From: Candidatus Poribacteria bacterium
GTDB taxonomy: Bacteria > Poribacteria > WGA-4E > WGA-3G
Assembly: GCA_028824685.1 (NCBI GenBank)
Contig: JAPPCZ010000003.1
Span: 1-64,000 of the forward strand
DNA length: 64,000 bases
Direction of reading: 5' to 3'
Shown here: positions 17,252-26,146 of the stretch, piece after piece
Layout of the letters: each line of letters opens with the position of its first letter
Position numbering within the stretch: position 1 is the first letter of the stretch
The notes under the pieces: generated by a model
What the model was told of the DNA's origin: nothing
The model's input: only the letters and a program-made list of their open reading frames with translations
Databases searched by the model: none
Translations under genes and position numbers: made by a program

Positions 17252-19483
17252 TTACGGATTCCACCAAAATGTCATTTTCGCGACCACCGTAGAATTCAGA
17301 AATCTTGTCTTTGTCGTCTTGTCAGTGTCATAAGTTTGGTTGAATACAAAATAGAAATCGCTCCCCGGACGATAGATGTAATTGACGAGAAAGTTAGTTG
17401 ACACGAGGTTCGTCTCTGTATTCCACTGTGCAAACATCTTAGCAAATAGGGTTGTTGAAAACGAATAATAGAACCTACCTGAGAAAAGGTTAGCATCAAA
17501 ATCACCTACAGGTAGATTAACACGATTAAATTCGTAGTCTAAATGTAGACTGATTTGTCCATTCGGTTTCAGAGATCCATCAACAGAAAATTTGCGAATT
17601 CGCCCGTTATAAAAGTTTCCCAATTCAAAACTTGTCGTTGTACTAATAACACGGCTATCACTCGTTGAAAACCTTCCCCCGACGATGCTGTATTGGTAAT
17701 CCCCAATTGGGATAACCACATCCTCTCGAATTTCAAAATCTTCGTCAAGTCGTTCAAACATACGCCTCGCAAAAAGCATAATAGAGTCGCCTGTAGCAAA
17801 TGATGTCCAGTGGGTATAGGATAAGTTCCACCTTTCCAATTCATTATCTTGGGTGAGGATATAGTTTGCCTCTGGTCCAGACCAAATTTCACGAATTCCA
17901 TATTTATTCGGTCTGGGTGTCAAACGAAGATCAGTTCGCATTTGGCGCATCCGTGTTTGCCGAACGTATCCGACCGCAGGATCGAAATCTTCGTCAATAT
18001 CAGTGTAGGATCCTCCGAGTCGCAAGATGTCATTCCGCCACCGCGTGCCGAAGTACCAAGCGTTATTTTTCCCAGACATATCAGGCGAAAAGGTACGTGC
18101 CCACATCCCGCGCACATCAAGTCTATCGCTTGGACGAAATTCAAAATCGAATCCACCTGCACGGTTATAATTGCCGAATTCGTCTTTATTGATAGCAATC
18201 ATACCGAAACGTGATCCTGCCGCAGCATCCTTTGTAACTCGGATGACAGAATAATTGGTGCGCGGAATGTCAATTGGATCTTCTTCTACTGGATCATCAT
18301 AAAATTCATCTGTAAGAACATTAAGGAAACCGACTCCGTAAGAACCGATTTTGCCGCTGGCTTTTCCACCGAAGATAATCGGAATAGCGTTTCCTTCGGC
18401 TAACCCAATACGTCGACTATAAAAAAGTAGCATCGGCGGAGGTCTTCGAAAACTTTGCCGTGGCACACCGAAATCGAAAAGTCCTGCCCCTTCCAAAAAG
18501 AAGGGACGTTTTTCCGGGAAGAAGAGGCTAAAACGAGTGAGATTAACCTGTTCCTGATCCGCCTCAACTTGTGCAAAATCAGTGTTATAGGTGATGTCAG
18601 CGATTACGTTAGAGGTGATGCCGTATTTCGCATCAAACCCAAGTTTGAATTGGCGTGTAGTTTCAAGTGCAGCAGCGTCATCGTTCTCTTGGGTAATACC
18701 GGGTAGCACGTATGGAAGAAATTCCAAATTCCGAGACGGCGTAATTCCTTTGAGACCACTAAGCGTGCCAAGATTTGTCGTTCTATATTTTGCCAACCCC
18801 CCGTAGGAAGCAGGCACGGGTGCCCATATCATCTCTTCCTGATTGCGAATGAGTTCACGACCAACGTTTATCCCCCAACTCATCGGATCGCTTTTCTTAA
18901 AACGCAGCTGGCTAAATGGAATACTGATCTCCGTTGTCCATGATGTATCGTTTATTTTGGATTTACATGCCACAACAGCATCCCAGTCACCGTTGAGCGT
19001 ATCTCCGTTATTCGTTATTGCTCTGTCCTGAATTGCGCCCAATGCATTCGCGCGAAAGAAGAAACCGCTCCGTTTGTCATTATATGTATCCAGTAGCAGA
19101 AATACGTTATCATTTTCGTGTATGTCGCGGGCATCTCTACGCATTTCGTTTGCAACAAGTTTCGAAATATCTGAGTCAAAACAGATAAATCCGAAGTAGA
19201 TATTCTTGTCGTCGTATAGGATTCGCACTTCCATCGGTTCAGAACTGACTTCACCCTCATGCGGCTCAATTTGGATGAACCTTTTTATCGGCTCTGCTTT
19301 TTGCCAATCCGATTCGGTGAGATCGCCGTCAATCTCAATACTCTCATAAGTGCGGTATGCTTTAACCTCGCTAACGGGTGTTTCGGCACTTACAGTGGAA
19401 GCAACAACGAATAAAAATGAAAAAGTGAATGATATAATTCTGATTTTTGGAAAGGACGGAGAAGAAAATAGATGTCGGTCCAA
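17252..19483 (-). CDS. CBM9-like / DUF5916 outer-membrane protein
   Basis: 743 residues. A signal peptide (cleavage near VSA-ETP) is followed by a carbohydrate-binding family-9-like DOMON fold at about residues 38-215 (SIEIDGDLTESDWQKAEPI, ILYDDKNIYFGFICFDSD, WTTEISIPFSQLRF). The rest is a DUF5916 region with alternating beta strands, typical of a barrel (DFAQVEADQEQVNLTRFSLF, FPEKRPFFLEGAGLFDFG). The start is TTG at 19483, with AGGAGG 8 nt upstream; no ATG gives a complete signal peptide. DUF5916 proteins are common in Bacteroidetes and related phyla, and a role in glycan or nutrient handling at the outer membrane is inferred, not shown. It probably works alongside the TonB-dependent receptors. 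Confidence 0.85.
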   Translation of the reverse strand: MDRHLFSSPSFPKIRIISFTFSFLFVVASTVSAETPVSEVKAYRTYESIEIDGDLTESDWQKAEPIKRFIQIEPHEGEVSSEPMEVRILYDDKNIYFGFICFDSDISKLVANEMRRDARDIHENDNVFLLLDTYNDKRSGFFFRANALGAIQDRAITNNGDTLNGDWDAVVACKSKINDTSWTTEISIPFSQLRFKKSDPMSWGINVGRELIRNQEEMIWAPVPASYGGLAKYRTTNLGTLSGLKGITPSRNLEFLPYVLPGITQENDDAAALETTRQFKLGFDAKYGITSNVIADITYNTDFAQVEADQEQVNLTRFSLFFPEKRPFFLEGAGLFDFGVPRQSFRRPPPMLLFYSRRIGLAEGNAIPIIFGGKASGKIGSYGVGFLNVLTDEFYDDPVEEDPIDIPRTNYSVIRVTKDAAAGSRFGMIAINKDEFGNYNRAGGFDFEFRPSDRLDVRGMWARTFSPDMSGKNNAWYFGTRWRNDILRLGGSYTDIDEDFDPAVGYVRQTRMRQMRTDLRLTPRPNKYGIREIWSGPEANYILTQDNELERWNLSYTHWTSFATGDSIMLFARRMFERLDEDFEIREDVVIPIGDYQYSIVGGRFSTSDSRVISTTTSFELGNFYNGRIRKFSVDGSLKPNGQISLHLDYEFNRVNLPVGDFDANLFSGRFYYSFSTTLFAKMFAQWNTETNLVSTNFLVNYIYRPGSDFYFVFNQTYDTDKTTKTRFLNSTVVAKMTFWWNP

Positions 19484-19566
19484 AAGCGTTGCCTCCTTTG
19501 CACAGAAAATAAACCATTAAATATAAAGACGAAAAAGGGGGTTAATTGGATTATACAAATTTATAT

Positions 19567-19595
19567 TTGACTCTCTTTGCAATTTGTTGTATAAT
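19567..19595 (+). promoter_or_regulatory. Sigma-70-type promoter
   Basis: TTGACT at 19567-19572 and TATAAT at 19590-19595 with a 17-nt spacer. Transcription would start at about 19602, almost exactly where the leader stem begins. Confidence 0.75.
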
Positions 19596-19603
19596 ACCGT
19601 TAA

Positions 19604-19785
19604 CGATCAAAACATAAGATTTCAAGATGGGCGCCCTTCTCAACTTTATGTGTGGGATCTTATGGTTTGATCGCCAGGGTGCCCCGATCTTTATTAAGCC
19701 GGTGGAAGGTCTACCGAACAAGGATAGGGAACCCGCTCAACTTTACGATATGCTATCAAAGCATGTCAACTGAATAGGAGAAAAA
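19604..19785 (+). ncRNA. Structured leader RNA candidate
   Basis: The predicted transcript opens with a 17-nt arm (19604-19620) that pairs with 19657-19673, with one mismatch. The 36-nt loop contains the self-complementary GGGCGCCC. The same segment can pair instead with GGTGCCC just after the stem, giving two exclusive folds. Further hairpins are CGGTGGA-AGG-TCTACCG and ATGC/GCAT, the latter just before the ribosome site of the next gene. I do not recognise a known riboswitch class. The region also contains a 48-codon open frame, so attenuation by a leader peptide is an alternative. Confidence 0.4.
19627..19773 (+). CDS. Possible 48-residue small protein or leader peptide
   Basis: An open frame from ATG 19627 to TGA 19773, just before the AGGAG of the next gene. 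The predicted peptide starts MGALLNFMCGILWFDRQGAP and ends YDMLSKHVN. It could be a leader peptide or a genuine small protein. No Shine-Dalgarno sequence is obvious before this ATG, and its first codons lie in the loop of the leader stem, so translation is uncertain. Confidence 0.3.
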   Translation: MGALLNFMCGILWFDRQGAPIFIKPVEGLPNKDREPAQLYDMLSKHVN

Positions 19786-20721
19786 ATGAGATTAAAATCA
19801 ATCGGCATCGCAATCGCGATGTTATGTTCCTTATGCCTTGCCCCTTGCGTTTTCGCGCAGTTAGCGATAGATGGCCACGCGGCGAAGAAAATAGTGGATG
19901 ATGAGGGTCACCCACTTGTTTCGGTTTCTGTATCCATTGATAGCCTCTCTTATAATTCTGGTAACGGCGCTGTCGATCTTGGTGGTTCTTTCTTTATTTA
20001 CAACTATGATCCAAAGAGAGACATAAGCTATGATGGCGAAATACGCCTCGAAATCTTCGACCTGAACGGTAATGCTTATCTCCCTCATGCCGAAGAGGAG
20101 GTAGACGGTAGTTTAGAAGAAAATGATGCGGACGCGAATTGGTGGGAGATCTCCGACAGTTTTTCTGAAAGCATTAGTTTACACATGGATTGTCTATCAC
20201 CAACTGCCCATGCAGAACCCATAGAAGCAGGCGAAGAGTACAGTGCGTCTGCTAATATCGCACTCAGGGTGACTGGGTTCCGTAATAGTGAAACTTGGTC
20301 GACCTCTTACTCATATACTTTTCGGCACAATCCAGAGACTGCTGTTGAGCAACTCGAAGGTATCGGGCCGACAACGGATGGCGAAACCTTTTCTGACGAT
20401 TGCACAGTCAACAGCAATGATGATGATGAACGGGAGAGTTGGCAGTCATTGATATATACAGACACCCCGTATTATGCAGTGTATTGGTATGTCAAAGCAC
20501 CTGGGGATACGAGTACCTATGGTAGCAATGCGGATGTAACTTGGGGAGACGGTGCAACAAGAAATGCAACGATGACCACCAGCTTCCCTGAGGATGTCGA
20601 TGATCCGAATAAGCAAGGAAATCAGGATGCCGTTTGGTATGAAATCACGGCCTATGTTTATAGGTGGGATCTAAGCGTCTACACGAAATCCTACCGTGTC
20701 TGGGTGCAAGACGCAGACTGA
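19786..20721 (+). CDS. Hypothetical secreted protein
   Basis: 311 residues, not recognised. A clear signal peptide (IGIAIAMLCSLCLAPCVFA then QLAIDG) is followed by an acidic, aromatic, beta-rich sequence. Three cysteines remain in the mature part: two are near residues 143 and 207, and the spacing gives no known motif. AGGAG lies just before ATG 19786. It is the first full-length gene behind the sigma-70 promoter and structured leader. A strong palindrome at 20767-20800 closes the unit, separating it from the TolB-like genes. Confidence 0.75.
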   Translation: MRLKSIGIAIAMLCSLCLAPCVFAQLAIDGHAAKKIVDDEGHPLVSVSVSIDSLSYNSGNGAVDLGGSFFIYNYDPKRDISYDGEIRLEIFDLNGNAYLPHAEEEVDGSLEENDADANWWEISDSFSESISLHMDCLSPTAHAEPIEAGEEYSASANIALRVTGFRNSETWSTSYSYTFRHNPETAVEQLEGIGPTTDGETFSDDCTVNSNDDDERESWQSLIYTDTPYYAVYWYVKAPGDTSTYGSNADVTWGDGATRNATMTTSFPEDVDDPNKQGNQDAVWYEITAYVYRWDLSVYTKSYRVWVQDAD

Positions 20722-20766
20722 TAAAAGCATGAAGTGCTTGTTGTTTTGATTTTATAGAGAACAACG

Positions 20767-20800
20767 ATAGGAAACCCGTTATACCAAACGGGTTTCCTAT
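20767..20800 (+). terminator. Terminator-like 14-bp hairpin
   Basis: ATAGGAAACCCGTT (20767-20780) pairs perfectly with 20787-20800 around ATACCA. The T-run is weak. It lies between the secreted protein gene and the first TolB-like gene. Confidence 0.6.
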
Positions 20801-20828
20801 TGATACACCTTAAAAATGGAGGGAACTC

Positions 20829-21782
20829 ATGCGATTGCAACGTCTCACCTTATGTTGCTTGTTAGTATTGTTACCCACACTCACGCACGCAAAAATAGTT
20901 TTTTGGTCTAGCTCAGATATTTATGTGGTGGACGATGACGGGCGTAACGCCACAATGTTAGTCAAAAGGGTAGACGGGAGGAGTATCTTGTGGCCTGTTT
21001 GGTCTCCGGACGGGAAGCAGATCGCTTTTTTGCAAGACCCACCAGGGGCACCGAAGTGGCCACAAAAGTCCAATATATATATCATCAATAGTGATGGCAC
21101 AGGTGAATTTTTGGTTACCGATGGAGATGATAACGAACATATAGCGTCGTGGTCGCCGGATGGGAAACACCTCGTATTCACAAGTGACCGGCTTACCAAA
21201 CCGGGAACGGGTCAAAGAGATGCCTGGACAATAAATATCGCAACTAAAGCGTTACGGCGGCTGACGCGCACAGTTTCATTGACAACAGCAGTGGCTTGGT
21301 CCCCTGATGGGAAATATATTGCGTATCGTGACAAAACCGGAGTGGGTACCACAATCCATCTGATGCGTGCCGATGGGAGTGGTCAACATGAACTTGTCAA
21401 GAGTGACGGGGGACATACGCGTAGGTTTCCGCGTTGGTCTGTTGATAGCAAATCTGTTCTGTATAGGGAATGGAATGGTATTTCAACAAAAGTTGTCATT
21501 CATAATATAAAAACTAACAAACGGCAAGTTGTAGATACACCTGATAACTGGATAATCCATAGTGCCTGCTTTATGGGCAGCAAATATCTGTTGATTTCAG
21601 CCAAGCCTCCCAACGCTGAGACGCATGACATTTACCGGTATCATCTCGTTACAGGTGAAATCGTCAACCTGACAAACACGCCTGCTGTAGATGATTACGG
21701 ACCGGATTGGATAGACGATGATGTGCTATCTGTATCCCCGAAAAATAAAAAAAAAGTAACGTGGGGAGAGGAAAAGCAGTAA
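20829..21782 (+). CDS. TolB-like beta-propeller protein, copy 1
   Basis: 317-residue exported protein. A signal peptide (LTLCCLLVLLPTLTHA) is followed by repeated PD40/TolB-like blades of the type WSPDGKQIAFL, WSPDGKHLVFTSDR and WSPDGKYIAYRD, each with a following IYIINSDGTGE-like strand. TolB acts in the Tol-Pal envelope system, but such short propellers without the TolB N-terminal domain are widespread and of unknown partners. GGAGG precedes ATG 20829. It is duplicated exactly 1439 nt downstream as copy 2, together with the intergenic repeats. Confidence 0.85.
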   Translation: MRLQRLTLCCLLVLLPTLTHAKIVFWSSSDIYVVDDDGRNATMLVKRVDGRSILWPVWSPDGKQIAFLQDPPGAPKWPQKSNIYIINSDGTGEFLVTDGDDNEHIASWSPDGKHLVFTSDRLTKPGTGQRDAWTINIATKALRRLTRTVSLTTAVAWSPDGKYIAYRDKTGVGTTIHLMRADGSGQHELVKSDGGHTRRFPRWSVDSKSVLYREWNGISTKVVIHNIKTNKRQVVDTPDNWIIHSACFMGSKYLLISAKPPNAETHDIYRYHLVTGEIVNLTNTPAVDDYGPDWIDDDVLSVSPKNKKKVTWGEEKQ

Positions 21783-21875
21783 AACCGTAAAACAGTGACA
21801 GGCCTTTTAGGTATCTGCCTATTTCTTTTTTAGAGTATGGGCATAATATAGTAAAACCATAATTATTTGGACACT

Positions 21876-22155
21876 ACGAATCAACGCCAAATGCGCTTTT
21901 TGGCATTTGACGGGTTCGGTTTCTAACCGCACCATAGGCATCAATTTAGCGTCTAATCTTTCTTTAGAGAGAAACCTTGGAAACCCGATATTACATCTTG
22001 AGTTCCGTAGGAACGATATGTTTATAGAAACACAGTCAAACATTCTCTTGAGCTCCGTAGGAGCGACATATAAGGTTGGAGACATACCGCCTCTACGAGG
22101 CTCAAGATTGGGGCTAACCTGTATGCTATAAACATACCGCCTCTACGAGGCTATA
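21876..22155. repeat. Repeat block: hairpin plus forward-forward-reverse-reverse composite element, copy 1
   Basis: A hairpin with stem CAAATGC/GCATTTG (21888-21909) is followed by TTCGGTTTCTAACCGCA, then four hairpin units. The forward units have TTCC-GTA-GGAA (from 21998) and CTCC-GTA-GGAG (from 22047) stems; two reverse units have GCCTC-GTA-GAGGC stems (22081-22107 and 22129-22152). The block is almost identical to the one at 23316. The rest of the gap to the next gene holds a further CGGTT-TCCT-AACCG hairpin near 22201, and no gene. Confidence 0.85.
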
Positions 22156-22267
22156 CATACCCTAAAACAGAATTAAAATCTTTAAATTGACACCTATGGT
22201 TCGGTTTCCTAACCGCACCTTGTCGCATAAACTAAAAGTTTGTGCATCCGTCCAATGGAGGTAAATA

Positions 22268-23212
22268 ATGGTCTTACAACGCAGCATCTTCTGCTGCCTG
22301 CTATGTTTATTACCAACGCTGGCACACGCCAAAATCGTTTTTAAGTCTGGCTCAGATATTTATGTGATGGACGATGACGGGTGTAACGCCAAAATGTTAG
22401 TCAAAAAGGTAGACGGGAGGTATCTCATGTGGCCTGTTTGGTCTCCGGACGGGAAGCAGATCGCTTTTTTGCGACAGCGACCGATTGTACCAAAGCAAAC
22501 GCCTACGGATGCCATATTTATCATCAATAGCGATGGCACAGGTGAATTTCGGGTTACCGAGGGGGATGATGACGAACATATAGCGTCGTGGTCGCCGGAT
22601 GGCAAACACCTCGTATTCGTAAGTCAATACGATGCCTGGACGATAGATATCGCAACAAAAGCGTTACGGCGACTGACGCACACAGTTTCATTGACAGCAC
22701 AAGTGGCTTGGTCCCCTGATGGTAAATATATTGCGTATCGGGAGGGTCTTACGATCAATTTGATGCGTGCCAACGGAGACAACCAACGCGCGCTTGTCCC
22801 AGGTGACCGTTTTCATTGGCGTTATTCTCCGCGCTGGTCTCCCAATAGCCAAGCTGTTGTGTACTATGAGGTGACATTCAATCAGCAACGTGATCTTGTT
22901 TCAAAGAAAGCCGTGATTCACAATATCAAAACGGGCAAACGTCGGATTGTCCAGACGCCGGACAACTGGTCAATTCATAGTGCATGTTTTATGGGCAGCA
23001 AATACCTCTTGATTTCAGCAAAGGGGCGGCATGGCAATCCCGATAAGTTAGAGATCTACCGGTATCACCTTGTTACAGGGAAAATCGTCAACCTAACAAA
23101 CACGCCTGCCGTAGATGATTCCCAACCAGATTGGGTAGACGATGATGTGCTGTCTGTATCCCCGAAAGACAAAAAAAGTAATGTGGGGAACACTAAAGCA
23201 GTAAAACCATAA
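22268..23212 (+). CDS. TolB-like beta-propeller protein, copy 2
   Basis: 314-residue paralogue of the gene 1439 nt upstream. It has a signal peptide (SIFCCLLCLLPTLAHA) and the same run of WSPDGK blades. Differences include a shorter blade after SWSPDGKHLVF and a longer one near DRFHWRYSPRWSPNSQAVV. GGAGGT precedes the ATG. The two proteins are clearly homologous along their whole length but diverged, most at the signal peptide and in mid-protein loops. The intergenic block behind each copy is much better conserved than the genes themselves. Partner and ligand are unknown. Confidence 0.85.
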   Translation: MVLQRSIFCCLLCLLPTLAHAKIVFKSGSDIYVMDDDGCNAKMLVKKVDGRYLMWPVWSPDGKQIAFLRQRPIVPKQTPTDAIFIINSDGTGEFRVTEGDDDEHIASWSPDGKHLVFVSQYDAWTIDIATKALRRLTHTVSLTAQVAWSPDGKYIAYREGLTINLMRANGDNQRALVPGDRFHWRYSPRWSPNSQAVVYYEVTFNQQRDLVSKKAVIHNIKTGKRRIVQTPDNWSIHSACFMGSKYLLISAKGRHGNPDKLEIYRYHLVTGKIVNLTNTPAVDDSQPDWVDDDVLSVSPKDKKSNVGNTKAVKP

Positions 23213-23315
23213 AACAGAGACAGACTTTTTTAGGTAGGTGTCCTTTTGGGTATCTGCCTATTTCTTTTTCAGTGTATAGGCATAATATAGTAAATCCATA
23301 ATTTTTGGGACACTG

Positions 23316-23594
23316 TGAATCAACGCCAATTGCGCTTTTTGGCATTTGATGGGTTCGGTTTCTAACCGCACCATAGGTGTCAATTTAGCGTCTAATCTTT
23401 CTTTAGAGAGAAACCTTGGAAACCCGATATTACATCTTGAGTTCCGTAGGAACGATATGTTTATAGAAACACAGTCAAACATTCTCTTGAGCTCCGTAGG
23501 AGCGACATATAAGGTTGGACACATACCGCCTCTACGAGGCTCAAGATTGGGGCTAACTCGTATGCTATAAACATTCCGCCTCTACGAGGCTATA
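23316..23594. repeat. Repeat block, copy 2 of the 21876 block
   Basis: The same arrangement as at 21876, shifted by exactly 1439 nt, with only about seven differences in 260 nt by hand alignment. The most conserved part is the four-hairpin composite element (from about 23437). Confidence 0.85.
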
Positions 23595-23611
23595 CATACT
23601 CTAAAATAACC

Positions 23612-23812
23612 TAAGTTGACACTTATGTAGCACAAACTTTTAGTTTGTGCCTGTGAATATGCAAACTGAAAGTTTGCGCTACGATATTTCGCGAATAATA
23701 AATGATTTCTGTTAAAAATGGCGTTTGTCTACCTAAAATCTTGTAGGTAGCAACTTGGGTTAAAATAGAATTAAAATCTTTAAATTGACACCTATGGTTA
23801 GGAAACCGCATC
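23612..23812. repeat. Adjacent hairpins with CACAAACT/AGTTTGTG and related stems
   Basis: GCACAAACT-TTT-AGTTTGTGC (23630-23650) and GCAAACT-GAA-AGTTTGC (23661-23677), both followed or preceded by GTAGC/GCTAC. The motif AAATTGACACCTATGGTTAGG near 23780 also occurs near 22185. No gene is visible in the 23213-23851 gap. Confidence 0.6.
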
Positions 23813-23851
23813 TACCAAGGAGTGTGAACATATTTTCGGATTTTACTATAA

Positions 23852-25924
23852 TCAAAATTCCAAGGTCAGTGCGATGAATGGGATTATCGGCAATTGGGCA
23901 ATTTGTACCTCTTTTTCAAAGTGTTCACTATATCGCACTTGTAGGATATTTCTACGGTTATAGGCATTCCAAAGTTCGAAAGTGACTCCCGCCTTCGCTT
24001 TCTCCAAACGAATGAAGGAGCAATGAACACGTAGATCCAATCGGTGATACGGTGCGGCGCGTTTTTGGACACCCCATATAGGCAGCCATGTTTGTTTTTT
24101 TGTGAACGGATTGGTATACATCTCCCTGTCAACCAATGTTGTATATAGAACTCCACTCTTATATTGCCATTTCGCACCGAATTCCCACGACTCAAGAGCG
24201 TAATTCAGATTAATTGCGAAAACGTGAGGCGTACCAAACATAAAATCTCTTTCTTTTTCATGCGGTGAATCTTGGCGTTTGGAAACGGTGTAAGAATATG
24301 CGAGCCAACCCCGAAAAGCTTCTCCGATTTCGTGTTCCAAAGAAACTTCAATGCCTTTGACATATCCGCTCTTCTGATTTTGGTAGCGTTTCTCTAATAA
24401 ATTGAAGGTAATCATATCGCTAAGGTTTTTGTAATAGCCTGCCACCTCAATTTTTGTTTCAGCCGTCAATCTTTTTTCCAATGCAACAACATAATGCCTT
24501 GCTAAACTCGTTGCAATCTCAGGATTTTCGTTTCCAAGCACGACTTGATAAAGCCGCGGGTTTTGAACATAATTTCCATATATCAAGCGCAAGTCTACTG
24601 GAAGCAGAGAAAATCCGACAGTATTCGGTTGCTCTGGTCCAAGTGTCACACCGAGTAGCCCGCGCGGCTGCAGCGAAAACGAGTCAATCAGATTAAAGTA
24701 ATTTGCTCGCATGCCTACGGTGGCATAGAGGGCAGCATAGCGTGATGAAACGAGATCTTGCGTTGCCTGCAAATATCCTTCAAGTCGATGCAGTGTTTTA
24801 GATGTGAAAGTGGATATTTTCTCTCCTTGTGCTTTTAACCTAAAGTCAAAATCCCAATCACCTTCTTCAGGTGGTCGTGCCCCGATACTTGTGATGCTTG
24901 AAGGTAGATATGAAAGATCAAAACCTGATTCAATCAATGTCTTCGGAAATTTGAGCCAATACTGAAGATCGCCACGGAGCGAAAAGACACTATCTGTGTT
25001 TCCATAAGAGTACCCTTCCCCATATTGTAATGTTCTACGAGAAAATGACCGTGTCAATGATACTATAGACTTGAACGATTTCTCTTTTTCAGAATAGAGA
25101 TGAATCCCTTGTGAATCGAAAGGATTTTCCGACTTCATTAGACCACGCAAATCGCTATAGGATACTTCATTGGGACCAAGGCGAAATTCAGATGAATCGC
25201 CTGCTCCAATAGCATTAACGACCAATCTGTGGCTTTTAGTTAATTGGTAAACATACTTTCCTTGATAGCTCCAGAAACGTGGTACTTGTGTCACCAAATC
25301 ATCCTCAACCTTGACCAAACGCGTTAATAACTCAAAAAGTGGTCCCATAAAACTACGTCGACCAAATACGTACCAATACCCGCGTTTACCTATATTTCCC
25401 TCCAGAAAAGCTTGGGAATACACAGGATTGAGATTGAATTTACTACCAAAACGGGTATCTGTGATATTCCGAGAATAGATATCAATCACTGCTTGGGAAT
25501 CGGAACCGAATTCTGCCCCGTATCCACCCGGATACACTTCAATATTTTCTATTACCTCTGCGTTAACCGTAGAGACAATGCCATAGAGATGATAAGGATA
25601 CCCTAATGGCAACCGATCAAAATAGTAGAGGTTATCTTCGCGATCACCACCACGGACAGAAAGGATTCCGAGAAAATCGTTTAGAACACCGACGCTCGGG
25701 AGTTGATCTAATGCGCGTAGCGGATCTCCACCACTCCCCACAGAATTTCTAATTGAGGGTCCTTTGAAACTGTACTTCGGTTTCTTTTCTATGCGTTCAG
25801 TTTTGACTTCTACGGGCGGCAAGGTGATAATATCTTCCAATGGTTCATCTTGTATCGGGTCATCATCCTGCGGAAATGCAGCAAAAGACATGAGGAACAT
25901 TAAAAGAATTAATATATGTTTCAA
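23852..25924 (-). CDS. TonB-dependent receptor, no carboxypeptidase-like domain
   Basis: 690-residue outer-membrane receptor. Signal peptide, short linker with VEVKTERIEKKPKYSF as the TonB-box region, then a plug (GGDPLRALDQLPSVGVLNDF, FLGILSVRGGDREDNLYYFD). The C-terminal barrel ends in LTLEF. It imports an unknown ligand using TonB. TTG start at 25924 with GAGAG upstream; the next in-frame ATG would cut the signal peptide, so TTG is preferred with some doubt. It is the shortest of four adjacent paralogues and lacks the N-terminal carboxypeptidase-like domain the others have. The shared plug motif LYYFDRLPLGYPYH identifies the subfamily. No SusD-type partner lies beside it. Confidence 0.85.
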   Translation of the reverse strand: MKHILILLMFLMSFAAFPQDDDPIQDEPLEDIITLPPVEVKTERIEKKPKYSFKGPSIRNSVGSGGDPLRALDQLPSVGVLNDFLGILSVRGGDREDNLYYFDRLPLGYPYHLYGIVSTVNAEVIENIEVYPGGYGAEFGSDSQAVIDIYSRNITDTRFGSKFNLNPVYSQAFLEGNIGKRGYWYVFGRRSFMGPLFELLTRLVKVEDDLVTQVPRFWSYQGKYVYQLTKSHRLVVNAIGAGDSSEFRLGPNEVSYSDLRGLMKSENPFDSQGIHLYSEKEKSFKSIVSLTRSFSRRTLQYGEGYSYGNTDSVFSLRGDLQYWLKFPKTLIESGFDLSYLPSSITSIGARPPEEGDWDFDFRLKAQGEKISTFTSKTLHRLEGYLQATQDLVSSRYAALYATVGMRANYFNLIDSFSLQPRGLLGVTLGPEQPNTVGFSLLPVDLRLIYGNYVQNPRLYQVVLGNENPEIATSLARHYVVALEKRLTAETKIEVAGYYKNLSDMITFNLLEKRYQNQKSGYVKGIEVSLEHEIGEAFRGWLAYSYTVSKRQDSPHEKERDFMFGTPHVFAINLNYALESWEFGAKWQYKSGVLYTTLVDREMYTNPFTKKQTWLPIWGVQKRAAPYHRLDLRVHCSFIRLEKAKAGVTFELWNAYNRRNILQVRYSEHFEKEVQIAQLPIIPFIALTLEF

Positions 25925-26000
25925 GGTTCAACTCTCAAGGATAGGTCATTTAGAATGAGGGATGTGCATAAATAATTTAACGCCAAATTTGCGTTTAAAA

Positions 26001-26063
26001 GTAGTAGGCACACTCCGTGTGCCGTACACAAGTTAGAAAACGCACAATGAATTGTGCTACTAC
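26001..26063. repeat. Palindromic repeat
   Basis: The outer arms GTAGTAG (26001-26007) and CTACTAC (26057-26063) enclose two hairpins: GGCACAC-TCC-GTGTGCC and GCACAAT-GA-ATTGTGC. The second hairpin recurs near 33934. Confidence 0.6.
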
Positions 26064-26146
26064 AAACAGCACTTGGACAATAAAGCATTACTTGAAATGT
26101 GTCATTGTCTGTGTTGATCCGCTCAATAATTATGCACACCCCTCAT

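Noticed and set aside
19604..19785. 6S RNA or a named riboswitch class
   Set aside because: No conserved 6S bulge pattern, TPP, cobalamin or SAM signatures were seen. Kept only as an unnamed structured leader.
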